Source: Lasiodiplodia sp. COLG20
Lineage: Eukaryota; Ascomycota; Dothideomycetes; Botryosphaeriales; Botryosphaeriaceae
Direction of reading: 5' to 3'
Length of the DNA: 64,000 bases
Assembly (NCBI GenBank): GCA_009801085.1
Contig: VNWV01000001.1
Span: 8,122,001 to 8,186,000, forward strand
Shown piece after piece: positions 34,786 to 46,532 of this stretch (its first letter is position 1; the number at the start of each line of letters is the position of its first letter). The notes under the pieces are model-generated. The model ran no database searches. It worked only from the letters and a program-made list of their open reading frames with translations, and was not told where the DNA came from. A program made the translations under genes and the position numbers.

Positions 34786-36444
34786 ATGCGCCAATCTGCC
34801 TATCTGTTGCCCGCCGTCCCGCTCCTGCTGGGCGGCGCGGTTGGTCAGGAGTGTCCAGACTACCTCGACTACGCAACTCAGAGGCACGAGCCCTTCACGA
34901 ACGGCACCTACCAACTACCATTCCAGCGTCCGGCCCCGGCATGTCGCACCTTCAACAGCTCAGGCGTCGAGCAGGTGGTTGACCGCATGGAAGGCGTCAT
35001 CGCCGACCCCGACCTCTACCGGCTTTTCGAGAACGCCTACCCCAACACGCTCGACACGGCTATCAAGTGGAAAGGAGTGGCGGCGAACAACTCGGAAGAG
35101 GAGCTCACCTTCATCATCACCGGCGACATCAACGCCATGTGGCTGCGCGATTCGGCCAACCAGATGCAGTCATACCTCCCCGTCCTCAATGCCTCCGACT
35201 CGCCCGACAGCATTGCCTCACTCTACCGCGGCGTCATCAACCTCCAGGCGCGCTATCTGCTGACCTCGCCCTACTGCAACTCGTTCCAGCCACCTGTCGA
35301 GTCGAATATCGCTCCTGACACGAACCCCTCGGCCAGCGAAGACACTGTCAAGCCTTCCTACAGCAACACCAGCGTTTTCGAGTGCAAATATGAACTGGAC
35401 TCTTTGGCCGCATTCCTTGAGGTGTCGGACAACTACTACAACGCAACCCAGGACCTGGACTTCTTCGGCAAGTTCCAGTGGATTTCTGCTATTCAAGCCG
35501 TCATGAAAGTGGCAAAGGACATGCAGACACCCACCTACGGCGCTGACGGCCAGGTCCTGGACTCGCCGTATACTTTCACTAGACTGACGACCCGGGCGAC
35601 CGAGACGCTCGCCAACGACGGACTGGGCAACCCAGTCAACAATGGCACGGGACTCATTCGGTCCGCCTTCCGGCCTAGTGATGATTCCACCATCTTCCAG
35701 CTCTTCATCCCGGCCAACATGATGTTTGCGCGCTACTTGGAGACCGCGTCCGCTATCATGGGGCTGCTGGATAATGCGCCAGCCGGGCTGGCTCAGGAAA
35801 TGGCCGCACTTGCGACATCCGTCCGCGCCGCCATCGAGCAGCACGGCGTTGTGGCCGGACCCAGTGGGAAGCGCGTCTACGCCTTCGAGGTTGACGGCTA
35901 CGGATCAGCCAACCTTATGGACGACGCTAACATCCCTTCGCTGCTCGCGGCGCCGTTCCTAGGCTACACGGATGCCAGCAACGAGGTGTACCAAAACACG
36001 CGGGAGCTGGTCCTGAGCGCGGGGAACCCATATTTCATGCGGGGCCCCGTCATTAATGCCGTTGGCGGGCCGCACGCGGGGCCGGGCATGGCGTGGCCGA
36101 TGGCCAACATCGTGCGCATCCTGACGACCGACGATGAAGCCGAAATCGTGGCGGCGCTGAAGGAGATTGTGAGCAGCACCGATGGGCTGGGGTTGATCCA
36201 CGAGAGCATTAACAGCTGGAACGAGAGCGACTGGACGCGGCAATGGTGAGTTGTCAATATTCCCCTCTCGCTTCGTGTGACCCCTAGATTTTCGTCTAAG
36301 GACCACTTTTCGTTTCTTACTCGTGGCACATGACTGACTTCGTGGCTTCGCAGGTTTTCGTGGGCGAACGGGCTGTTCGGACAGATGATCCTGGATTTGG
36401 AGGAACGGAAGCCGGAGATCCTGGGGCTCAGCTTTCAAGAGTAG
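34786..36444 (+). CDS. GH125 exo-alpha-1,6-mannosidase (Mug157-like)
   Basis: Glycoside hydrolase family 125 (formerly DUF1237), inverting exo-alpha-1,6-mannosidases; the fungal group includes Mug157. Two exons, 34786-36245 and 36354-36444, give 516 residues. The N-terminus has a probable signal peptide ([18 protein letters not shown]). Conserved blocks: [24 protein letters not shown]-like [72 protein letters not shown] and the C-terminal [19 protein letters not shown], which the intron interrupts at a Trp codon. Several N-glycosylation sequons fit a secreted or vacuolar enzyme acting on mannan or N-glycans. The family is certain; location and substrate are inferred. Confidence 0.95.
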
Positions 36445-37350
36445 AGCGAGCCCATCCTAATACAGTAATGTAATCCTGGCTAATGATGATAACGCACGGT
36501 GAAACCGGCGCCGATCAAGGTGTTGTCCAAATGTCTAGAGCCGACCGGTGAACCATGCCGTGAGTCACAGTTGGCGCGGTGGTGGGTGCTCGAGTGGGTG
36601 CCGTCATGGGCATTTTCGCATGTGAAGCGGATTCGGCGGCGGCGGAGTGCGATTGCGGACGCAGAAATGGGGCTCATGCGGAGATTTTCGTCCAATCCTA
36701 GGTAAAGCGGGTGAGCGGGAGAGCTAAATGGGCTGTTTATCAGGTACACGGCGGCGCAGGCAGCGGGCGCAGGGTATTTTTAATGTGGTGGCGGTGCGGG
36801 AACTCTTTCCCGACGGCGCGTCGGTCAGGCACCGCTGGATTGAATTATGGGCCTGCGCAAGGGCTGAAAAAAACTGTGTTGCGGTTCAGCAGGGCGGATG
36901 AGGATCGTGCTCTGCAGAAGCGCAGTGATAGACAGGTTCGAGGCGGATATAGTTGCCCCAAGAGCACTGAGAAGGGAAGGAGGCGAGAGGCAGCGCCGGG
37001 AAATAGAGACCGACAAGCGGCGACAGGGCTGCTGACTAAGTTTCATTGTCGCGGACAGGCCGCCACAACTCAACACCATTTCGAATCCTTGACATCACAT
37101 CCCTCGCCATCGGTGGGGCCGCTGATACAATCCTCGCCTGACGAGATTTTTTTGCACGCGTTCTAGCCGGCGCGAGATGGCCCTTTCGTTATCGCCACGG
37201 CCCAACATGGCCCCTCCACCATCACCACCGCCCAAGAAGGAGCTTTCATTTAAATAGCGCCTCAAACCGTTGCGCCTTTGCATTCAACCACCCGTTTTCT
37301 TCACGCAGCTCTCTAGACTGTCTCTGCGCCCCAGAGGCAGCAACTCCAAC
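36445..37350. other. Intergenic region upstream of the DHA2 transporter
   Basis: About 900 bases holding the GH125 3' UTR and the transporter promoter. The frame of the transporter is open upstream to 37270 but without ATG before 37351. Nothing else is recognised. Confidence 0.5.
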
Positions 37351-39293
37351 ATGCCGCACCACGACGACCACCACGAAATCCGCATGTCGCAAGACGGCAA
37401 CGGCGAGCCGCTTACTCGCCGCACTTCTGCCCTTGAGGAAGTACCAACGCTTGTGCCGCCCGCCGGTCTTCCCGGCATCCCCATCCGCCGCACGAGCACC
37501 ACCTCCCGTGTTACTTTTGAGGACGAGCGCCCGGAAGGCCTTGAGGCTCTGGCCAGGAGCGCCTCGGCCATCAGCGGCCACCACTACAGGCACGAGTCTC
37601 AAGACAATGTCTTCGAGCTGCCATCGATCCAGAGGCCGAAGCCTGCAAAGCCTGGAGCGTTCAGCACCATCCGTGAATTGCCTTCCAACCTCAACACGCC
37701 CCTTTCTACGCGTCCTCCGTCGCCAGCATCCAACTACCAGATATCGCGCCCGCCGTCGCCCGGTACCTCCTCTTCTGGCACTCGTACGCCTGCCGAGTAT
37801 GAGAACGGTGTCGGCCAGGCTTATCCAGAGATCGGCACCATTGCCTCATGGAGGGGCGCTATGATCCTACTTTGCACGTGTGGCGCCCAGCTGATGGACA
37901 ATGTCTTCATGACTGGCGTCAACATTGCCTTGCCCGCCATTCAGAAGAACTTTGACGTCGACGGCTCTGATTTGCAGTGGTTGATCTCAGCCTACACCCT
38001 GACTTTCGGAGGCTTTCTCCTCTTGTCTGGTGTTTTGGCTGACAGGTTTGGGCGCAAGATGATCTTCTGTGCTGGCATGGCTACCTTGAGTGTTTGGACC
38101 CTGGCCGATGGTCTTGCAACTTCTTTCATTCAGTTGGCTATCTTCCGCGCCATCCAGGGTATTGGTGCTGCCATGACGGTTCCCTCTGCCGTCGGTATCA
38201 TCAGCAACTATTTCATTGCCAAGGACCGGACGCTTGCTTTGACGATCTTTGGCGCCGCCGGAGCCGTCGGATTCTGTATTGGCCTCATTTTCGGAGGGTT
38301 TCTTACCTCTTCCCTCGGATGGCGGTATATCTTCTTTATTGCCGTCGGCATTACTGGAAGTCTGGGCGCCATTTCCTGGTTTGTCCTGCCCAAGGATAGG
38401 CTGGAAGGAAACGTGCGTCCTAAGCTGGACTTCGTTGGCGCTGGTCTTTCCACTGCTGGCCTCATTTTGCTCAGCTTTGTCTTGTCTAGCGGCGGCGAGT
38501 ATGGTTGGGGGAAGGCATTCATCATTGTGCTGCTTATCCTCAGCGTGCTCATGCTCGTTGCCTTCACCTGGGTGGAAAAGAAGGTTGCCAACCCTATTAT
38601 GCCTCTCTCGCTCTGGAAGCTGGAGAACTTTGCTGCGCTCTGGATTGGCGGATTTGGTAAGTACCTCACGCCATATTTTATAAGATGGCCACTAACCCTT
38701 TGTCAGTCATGTACGGTGGATACCAGACAATCATCTACTACACGACGTTGATTGCCCAAGAAATCAACCAACTCAGCGCCGGTCAGACTGCTCTCCGCTT
38801 CCTGCCCATGGGTGCCACTGGCTTCATCTTTTCTCTCTCCATGTCCCGCATGCTCGAAATATTCAACACCAAGTACCTCCTCATCACTGGCATGGCCATC
38901 TGCGCCATCGCCCCGATTCCCTCCGCTCTGATCAAGGAGGGCGACATCAACTTCTGGAAGCACGTCTTCCCCAGCAGCATTCTTAGCGTAGCCGGCACCA
39001 CTATCGTCTACTGCACCATCACCGTTGTGCTCTTGGCCTCTGTCCCCGTCAACGTCAAGAGCTTGTGTGGAGGCATGATCAACACTGCCTTCCAGATCGG
39101 TAGCGGCGTGGGCCTGGCGCTCGCGAGTGCTATCGTCCAGGCTGTTGACACCAGCAAGGGCCATGGACCCATGCAGCAGTACGGTACCGGACTTTGGTGC
39201 TGCGTTGGTCTTGCTGGAGTTGGAATGGTTGCCAGTACGTTTGGCGTAAAGAACGTTGGAAAGCCGACTGGTGGCCCGGTCATGGCTCACTGA
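37351..39293 (+). CDS. MFS drug:proton antiporter, DHA2 family (Atr1-like, 14 helices)
   Basis: Major facilitator of the DHA2 type, plasma-membrane exporters of drugs and toxic metabolites driven by protons. Two exons, 37351-38656 and 38707-39293, give 630 residues. About 165 N-terminal residues form a cytosolic, Ser/Pro-rich tail. The first helix begins near WRGAMILLCTCGAQLMDN, motif A is GVLADRFGRKM, motif C-like sequence is IFRAIQGIGAAMTVPSAVG, and GAAGAVGFCIGLIFGGFL follows. The number of hydrophobic segments fits 14 helices. The junction restores GGFGVMYGGYQTIIYYT. The protein resembles aminotriazole-resistance Atr1 transporters. There is no adjacent secondary-metabolite cluster, so the substrate cannot be inferred. 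Confidence 0.93.
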
Positions 39294-39578
39294 ATGATAC
39301 CCTTGAAAAGTTTTGGTTTTAAAAGATTGGGGAAAAAAGTATTGGATATTTTCATCTTTGACGGGCACTGTTTTCGAAATTCTGGATCTGGGGTTGATAC
39401 CATAGAAAATGGCTTGGCGTTTTTCTTCTTGATTTCATACATTACTACCTTTACTTAGATACCTTTCTGAATCTTCTTCCCAAGAAGATTAATGCTATTG
39501 CAGACGGATAATCCTTTCCTCTGCTCATCATCATCGTCATCATAACCGTCACCACCTTTCCGTGTCTCAATCAAACAA

Positions 39579-40799
39579 TCAAGCCTCCTCCTGACCCTTT
39601 TCCTTCGCAACAGAATGCTTCTTCGCCTTAGCATCCACGCCCAGCCACAGAATATCAGGCCTGCTGTAATGACCACCCAGATCCAAGAACCCCTTCGCCT
39701 TCAAAATGTCATCCACATCGCACTCCGCATACAAAATGCCCTCCTGATCCTCGGGCAGATCCTCAGTCAGCTTCCGGCCATCCGGTCCATACACGGCGGA
39801 GCTCCCGCCGCCAGGCCTGCCCATGATGGGCCCGCCGGCGGTGCCCATGCGGTCGATGCCCTTGGCCGTCAGCACGGCCGTCGAGTGCAGCACGAACGCC
39901 TGCGACTCGACGGCGAACGTCTGCGACAGGTTCCGGCAGCCTTCGCGCGACATGGACCACAGCGTGGGGTCGACGTGGGCGCCGCCGTGCGCGTAGACGG
40001 GCGGCCATGCCGCGGCGTGGAAGGTCGGGCGCGCCAGCACCGTGTGGTACTTGAGCAGCGGCTGCGCGTGCTCCCAGCACGCCAGCGCCGAGACCTTGAC
40101 GGCGGAAGGAGCGGCGGAAGAGGAGTCAGAGGATGAGGATAGGGTCATGGGCACGCAGTTCTCTAGCGTGTCGGTGCCGCCCGCGGCGTCGCCGAAGATG
40201 GTGCGCTCCATGTGCGTGGGCTTGATCTTGCGCCGGTGCGTCAGCAGCGCGCCGTCCGGCCCGATGATGGCTTGCGCGATGTAGAGCGAGTTCTGGTGGT
40301 TCTCGCTGAAGCCGAGCACCACACCGATCGAGTTGGCGGCGGCGGCGGCGCGGATGGTGTCCATCTCCGGCGAGGGGATTTGCAGGCCGTTCTTGATGTA
40401 GTCGTTGGCCAGGACGAAGTCAACGGGGCGGGACCTGTTTTGGGGGTCAGTAATAGAGGGGTTTTATATGATTTGCGGGGGAGGCAGAGTGGAAGATGTC
40501 TGTAATTCGAAATAATAGTGAAGGGAATGATTGAGGGATGAACATTGATGTCTGACAGCACAGAAAGAATCAAGAGTAAAGGAGATGAACCTTCGAGAAC
40601 TGTAGAAGAGGAGGGAGTCTAACCAAATCCATGCGGGGTAACCAGTGATCCAGCATTCGGGAAAGGTGACGATCTTGGCGCCGTTAGAGGCTGCCTCTTC
40701 AATGAGAGCGCATGTCTTTTTCACGGCCTTTTGAAGGTCCAGCCACTCAGGCTCGGCCTGGGTGACGGCGACTTTGATGGTTGACGGGGATCCGGCCAT
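39579..40799 (-). CDS. Nitrilase
   Basis: Carbon-nitrogen hydrolase of the nitrilase branch, hydrolysing nitriles to acid and ammonia. Two exons, 40799-40624 and 40434-39579, give 343 residues. The catalytic triad is visible: Glu48 in TFPECW, Lys128 in HRRKIKPT and Cys178 in [15 protein letters not shown] rather than CWEN occurs in known nitrilases. A Ser/Ala-rich insertion (about 157-170) sits before the cysteine strand. The 189-base intron is long for this window; its donor (GTTAGA) is not ideal, but the join gives [15 protein letters not shown], which matches fungal nitrilases. A second possible donor (GTTCAT, near 40590) would add residues. The gene is tail to tail with the DHA2 transporter, 285 bases apart. 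A cyanide hydratase cannot be excluded. Confidence 0.92.
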
Positions 40800-43700
40800 T
40801 GTCTGATTTGAAAAAAAGAAATGGATTTTCGGAGAAGATTCAATTGAAAGAGGGGAGATTTTATGTAGGGCGATGCTGACGCGGGGTAGTGAAGTCAGCT
40901 GCCTTCCTGATGTGGTCCATTGGGCGCTGCTGGGCGCTGCTTATATGCATCCTTCCAGGACGTTTTACTCAGATAGGGATCATGTACCTAATACCGCCGC
41001 CTAAAAGACATGGCGTCGATAGGAGGTCGACTGGCCATCTCCGGCCTGAAATATGCGCGTCCGCAGCCGGCGGATGGGCGAGACGTCTTCCATTTGTAGT
41101 TTCGGGCGGGCTTATCAGGCGCTATCGAGCGCAGTCAGTGCGGAATTGCAGCGTGCGCGGGGCCTTCTCGGAGGCGGGGAGCGGAATCTGGGGGGCGCGC
41201 TTGTCCTACCTGGCGTTTAGACCCTCTCCCGCCGAGCGCCCCCTGGCTGCGCTCGGCGCCGCCTCCGTCAGGCCGTGCTTTTCCGCCCTGGCGCATAGCG
41301 GAACGAGATACGCGCGTTGCTTCGGCGCCTCGTCGCGTGACAATGAGGCTAGGAAGGTGAGACCCTCGGGGGCCCGCCAAGCGCCTTCCGCCGGCAGGAG
41401 CCGCCTCGGCTTCCGTTCATCTATTGGAGACCACGCGGCAGTTTACGACGCCGGCCGTTACTATATCCAGCCCGTATGTGAGACGCCGAGCCAACGCCTT
41501 GGCGGAGGTTTGCCCTCTCGTGACAACAGCCTTCACGACGGCAAAAATAGCTGCCGGCCCTTGCTGCCCGACCGGACCCTTTCCCCCGCCGTAAGATTAC
41601 TGGTCCGCCGCCCGTCTTGGCATTGCAGCTATGCTCAGACGTCGATCACCTTTTTCTGACGACTATTGGAAATATAAGGCCCGAGAACGAGACTGTTATA
41701 TCGAGGTAGAGTAATAAATGTGTGCCTTGGATGGAAACTGGTTGCGTCGTCGGGTTTTATAACTTCAGGAGACGGGGCGACACCTTGCTCGCGATCGACG
41801 TTGAAACCTGCAGCGTGGGAAGGATTTGGTACCCGTGGTAATATAAACCTTGACGCGTTGCATAACCGGGAAAATTGGAGACTGCCTCTTCCAAATGACG
41901 CAAACATTCTCTGATCTTGGGACAACCAGTATTGTGGTCGGACGTGATGTGTTCGCATTGCGCCTTTAGTGCATTTCGCACGAGACGCCCAATGCCCTCT
42001 GTAGCTGTTACCGTGCGCACAAAGCTGAATTGAATGCCTCTTTTGAGATGGAGCAGGTGGTCTCTGCATTATTAGTTGCAATCGTTTCCCAACTCTCTCA
42101 CGTACTAGGAGTCTACTTGGAAAGAGGCGAAGTGCACTGACGCGTGCTCTTGGTCACAATATAGGAGTGTTTCCACAGATCGCTGCATCGAAAGGTTCTT
42201 GGTGTTCATTCGACTTTTGGAGCTACACGCCGAGCGTGCAGGTCTTGCAGACCACGTGGTGTGGCCTAGCTTGGGATCCACCATAACTAATCGCCGGGGA
42301 CAAAACTCGGTTGCCAGTGCTGTAAAACCGAGGATTACGAACGAATGTGTAAACCTGTCAGTCTTCAGGTGCAGATCTGCAATGAGATCAGCACGATTGT
42401 GCTGTGTGGAGCTGCTGCCACGATGTTCTTCGGCTGTTGACACGACAAGTGTGGAGCGTTGCTCAATTTCGTCAATACCTGGTGGGCGTTTAGCAAGTCA
42501 ACAACCCCGAGGAGCACCGAGGGCCCCATGCGCGATCGCTTCAGATGGGCCGGCGCGTCCAGTTACGCAACAATGTTGGAGTCTCTCTGTCCAGATGGTT
42601 CCATCGATGGTAGCCTGACCAGGCAGCAACAGTCACTTTGCATAATGAGCGCAATCGACGATAGCTGGACACCACGTATTCTCGTCCCACATTCTCGACA
42701 TCCACATCTTGGTCTCTCTCTCTGCTGTTCAGTAATACGCCGCCCTCGCCACATGACAAATCAGGGCTGGCCAGCCGCAGCCATCTACACAGCTTGCACC
42801 CCGATCCTTCGGCATCATCCGAACGCAGCATCGTATCCGCGATATGTATAGGAGCAGGAGAAACCCTTTGAGAAAAAGCACTGCGAAATTGTGCGCTGGT
42901 GCCGTAAGAAGGACGCAGTCAGGTCGCACACCTAGTGAGGCGAGGGCGAGACTGTGCCGCCTAACAAACTCAGTGTCGATCGGTTCCAGTCCGCTGTGCC
43001 GCGAGCTTCCTCCTCGCATCCCCACTTGTTCGGTGGTATCTCCCCCTGGTCCGTTCCTTTTTCCTTTTCCCTGTACTCTAGATTTAGCCATGCGAGCTTC
43101 CTTGTTTCGCACGCCCCCCTATAGGACATTTTGGCCCCCATCACAATTGGAGCATGGAACAACAAAGTATGTTTGCAGCACGAGCCCGCTGGCGCGAAGG
43201 AACCGAAGGGAAAATCGCCGTTGGTGGCGAGCTGATCTACGGTGGAGATAGACTGGCAACAGAGGAGAGGGCCGGAAAAAAAAGTTGCTGCATGTCACCC
43301 CGGCACGTGGCACAGCACCACCTTTTCCGAGATTCCTTTTCTCGTGAAGCATGTGAACATGATGGTGCACGTACACTCGCCGTCGCTTTCGATGGATGCC
43401 CAACGTCGTCTATTTTCTGCATCATTCGATGCCTTGACTCGGGCCGCCTACATCCCCGCCCCACCCGGCAGATCTGGCCAAGGACAGGCGCTGCTGCTGT
43501 CTCGAGCGCTGAGACATGTTGGTGTTGCAACTATTGACTTCTGGAACGGATACCCGACGGCCGGCTACATTAGAGCAGAAGCATAATCGGATACGGGTAC
43601 GGTGGCGGGATCCTACCGGAAGGAAGAGTGCGCCCCACCAACTGTTGCCTGCAGATCCTTGAAATCACAAAAAGGCCCAACCGTTTATCGTGACGGATGC

Positions 43701-44864
43701 GGAAGGTGATGGCAAAGTAATTTCTGGAGTGGATGTCGAAAAGTGCTTTTGATTCCTATTCCTACAGATACCGCTAAATAAAATGGACCAAAACAAGGGG
43801 TATAAAGAAAAATTTCACTTTATGTGCTCTAAACAACGGCCGTGTCTTTTTCCTTGGTTCTTCGTGTTTCGTTCTATTCAAACTCCAACGGCGTAGCCTT
43901 GTAGTAGGCCCTGGATGTGGGGAACGATTGTAGTAGGTGACGTGCATATGCGGAAAGAAGGGGGGAGGCCGGGAGGTGGGGACGGGACGGGTGCTTTGGC
44001 AGGGAAAAGCCTGCTTGCTGGTGGGGTATTATCAACCTCGTGTTATAGCCATTTCCGCCAACTCTTGCTGTTGCCGCCGCAGACGCGCATCGGCGGGGAC
44101 GCGCGGTTCTGCAGAAAAAGAAGGTTTGACGGCAGAGGTGGTTGCCGATACAGGCGTGCGTTGGCAATGACGGGAGCAGGACGATCAATGAGCTGTACCA
44201 CGGGCGTCTCCACATCAAGGTGACGATTGCCGGCTTGTGACCATGCTTAGGGCAATAGATGGTTGGTGATAGAGCTGGCGGCGCGAGTCGTCGTGCATTG
44301 CTTCAGGCGTGCCGCGGGTGCCGATTGGCCTGCAGGGCGAACGTCAAAAGTTGATGTAGCAGTCAAGTCGTGGGATGACTCTGCGGCACAGTTGGGCAGA
44401 ATGGCGAGACGGACAAGATCCACTTGGCGAGAAAAAAAAGTTGGCCGGGGTGCGTGAAGTGTTTTGTGTGCGACGCTGGTTCCGCACGAGGCGATTCGAC
44501 GGGCGGTTCCGTAATTCCGACATTCCGAAAAAGCTTAGCTCGTCCGGCGCCCGTCCAGAGGAGATGCGGCTAGTCCAACGGTCGGTGGTCTGGCTTGGTG
44601 GGGTAGGTGGTGCGGCGTGTGGGAGATGGCGAGGGCGTCCTTGGCTGCGAAGGAGAGCTCCGGAGACAACGAGAGGAGGGCTGTCGACGCCCGGGCGGCC
44701 GGGTGCCGGCGGACGACTAGGAAGGGACAGGGCCATGACTCGAAGCTGTATGCTGCTGCTAGCTTTCAATTTCGAGCGGTGTGACGGCGCAGGGCAGCGC
44801 AGCGCAGGCGGGCTGGGCGAGCATGAGCAATTGGGCCATGAGGGCGAGGGAGGCGGCGTACGTG
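40800..44864. other. Gene-poor stretch
   Basis: About 4 kb. Overlapping chance frames occur on both strands but no conserved protein segment is seen. Contents noted: the nitrilase promoter next to 40800, a GC-rich block at 41140-41470 with a 9-base-pair hairpin (41230-41258), CT runs near 42715, and an exon-like stretch on the minus strand at about 43878-44215 that I could not assemble into a gene. Confidence 0.4.
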
Positions 44865-45011
44865 TTATTGGTCGCACTTGTCGCAATTGCCGCCGTGGGA
44901 TATGTTCTTGGTGTTGGAGACGCCGCAGGCGGCGCTTCTGGAGGCGGCGCAGGGAGCCTTCTCGGTGATCTTGTGGCCGCAGCCGTAGGAATGAACGATG
45001 GTGGTGCACAT
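44865..45011 (-). CDS. Small Cys/His-rich protein
   Basis: A 48-residue frame starting MCTTIVHSYGCGHKITEKAP and ending NCDKCDQ. It has six cysteines and the pattern MC...YGCGH...C...C...CxxC, which I recall in a group of tiny uncharacterised fungal proteins with a CGH motif and a terminal CxxC pair. No signal peptide is present, so it is probably intracellular; metal (zinc) binding is a plausible inference from the Cys/His spacing but is not shown. It was found by reading an alternative frame inside a region of long chance frames. Support is the pattern only; there is no intron to confirm it. Confidence 0.55.
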   Translation of the reverse strand: MCTTIVHSYGCGHKITEKAPCAASRSAACGVSNTKNISHGGNCDKCDQ

Positions 45012-46532
45012 GGCGGCGGGAGGGAGCGGGCTGAGGAAAGCACTTCGTGCGACAGCCCGGCGGGCGAGGTTATATAGTCGGAGGGGTTCGACGTCTGCCC
45101 CGGCCGCCGCTCAGTAGGTGGTGGAGAGAGCGTCGCGCATTGGGACTCGCGCAGCCTGGGCGGGAGCCCAACATGAATAAGCTTCTGCGAGGGAAGGAGC
45201 CCAGTTGGAGCAGTGCCGTTGCGGGTCCCACGCCGCGAGCCGCACATGCCGGCGGGTTTCATGGAGGAGCCCCGGCCAGCGGCGTACGTGCGGAGACAGA
45301 GGGCCCCGGGCGGCCAGTGGCCACCTGCCAGCAGCCAGCAGCCAGCAGCGGTGGGCCAGCGAGAGGCTCGTTGTGCGGCGCGATCTGCAGGGGCTCCAGC
45401 GAAAACGCAACGGCGGGCCAGGCTAGCAGTTGCGCCGTCGCTCTCCAGCATCGGCGATCCGGCCATCGGCAGCTTGAGGATGTAGTGTCGGCAGCGCGCG
45501 GAAGACTCGGCGGCGTGATGGCGCGGTGTTTGTGCTGGCGCGAGTCGGGGAGACGGGTGCCACAGGGCTGATGGTGGTGATTGGACGCGCTGTCAGGCGT
45601 CGCGTGGCCGCCGTTAGATTGCCATCCCGCCTTCTCGAGATTGGACTGCGCCGCGCGGGTTGCGCCGGTGGAGCAGCCGCTGCCTGTTGATACGCCCGTA
45701 ATTAGATACTTCAAGAAAGTGCTCGGCGCGCGCGCCTCTTCGGTCGCTCCTGCCGCCGTCGATCCAACTCCTGTAAGCCGTTAGCCACTTAGCCTTCTCA
45801 GCCTTGTCTCGAGGGCTGCCACTTGGCCGCCCTTCCGTGCCTCGCGCTCCCTCTCGTCCTCAACCCTTCTCACCACCCTCTCCCCGCGCCCTCGCCCCAA
45901 CGCAGCGCGGCACGTAGCATTCCATCCCGAAGCCACTATCTCGATCGGCCGGCTGCCTGGCGAGAAATGCAAGTCATCCCGCCCCTCACTCGCCCTCTGC
46001 CTCCTCTTCTGGCGAGTCGCATCTGGGCCACGTCCGGTCAGCCCGGAGGGGAATGAATCGTCGTCCAGCGGCTCGGCCCTTCTCCCGTGCATCCTGCTGT
46101 CAGTCATTGCGGAGTGCCCGGCAGCTCTTCCTATTGGGGGCCAATACGATGCCGCCGACCCTGACTTGCATCCTGTTTCCCGCCCCTTGACTTGTCTAAC
46201 GCTCTTTCGCCCGATCGGCTGCGTCTCCGGCTCGCTGCCCCTCTACACTGTTGTTGTAGGCTTGCCGCCGCTCCTGACATGCTTGGAGCTGCGTGGCTGT
46301 TACATACCGATGCCTTCGCTGCGGGATGCCGATCTGTGGCGTCGCGGGAACGGAGGTCTGACCGCAAAGTTTACAAGTTCCATTCATGACAAGGTTATCG
46401 ACACCATAAAGTTTACATTCGTGCAATAGTGTGCCCAGAAAACCACCAAGCCAGCCCTCTTTCGGCCTTCTTCAGCCCTTGCCAACATCCATTCGCTGGA
46501 GGACACTGCACACTCGCCTGTCGACGCGTGCT
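45012..46532. other. Intergenic region
   Basis: About 1.5 kb, GC- and CT-rich, with a 7-base tandem repeat (CCAGCAG type) at 45328-45349. It includes upstream sequence of the Cys-rich gene and the 3' side of the oxidase gene. No protein-like frame was accepted. Confidence 0.4.
45328..45349. repeat. 7-base tandem repeat (CCAGCAG)3
   Basis: Three consecutive copies of a CCAGCAG unit are visible in GC-rich intergenic DNA. Simple repeat. Confidence 0.75.
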
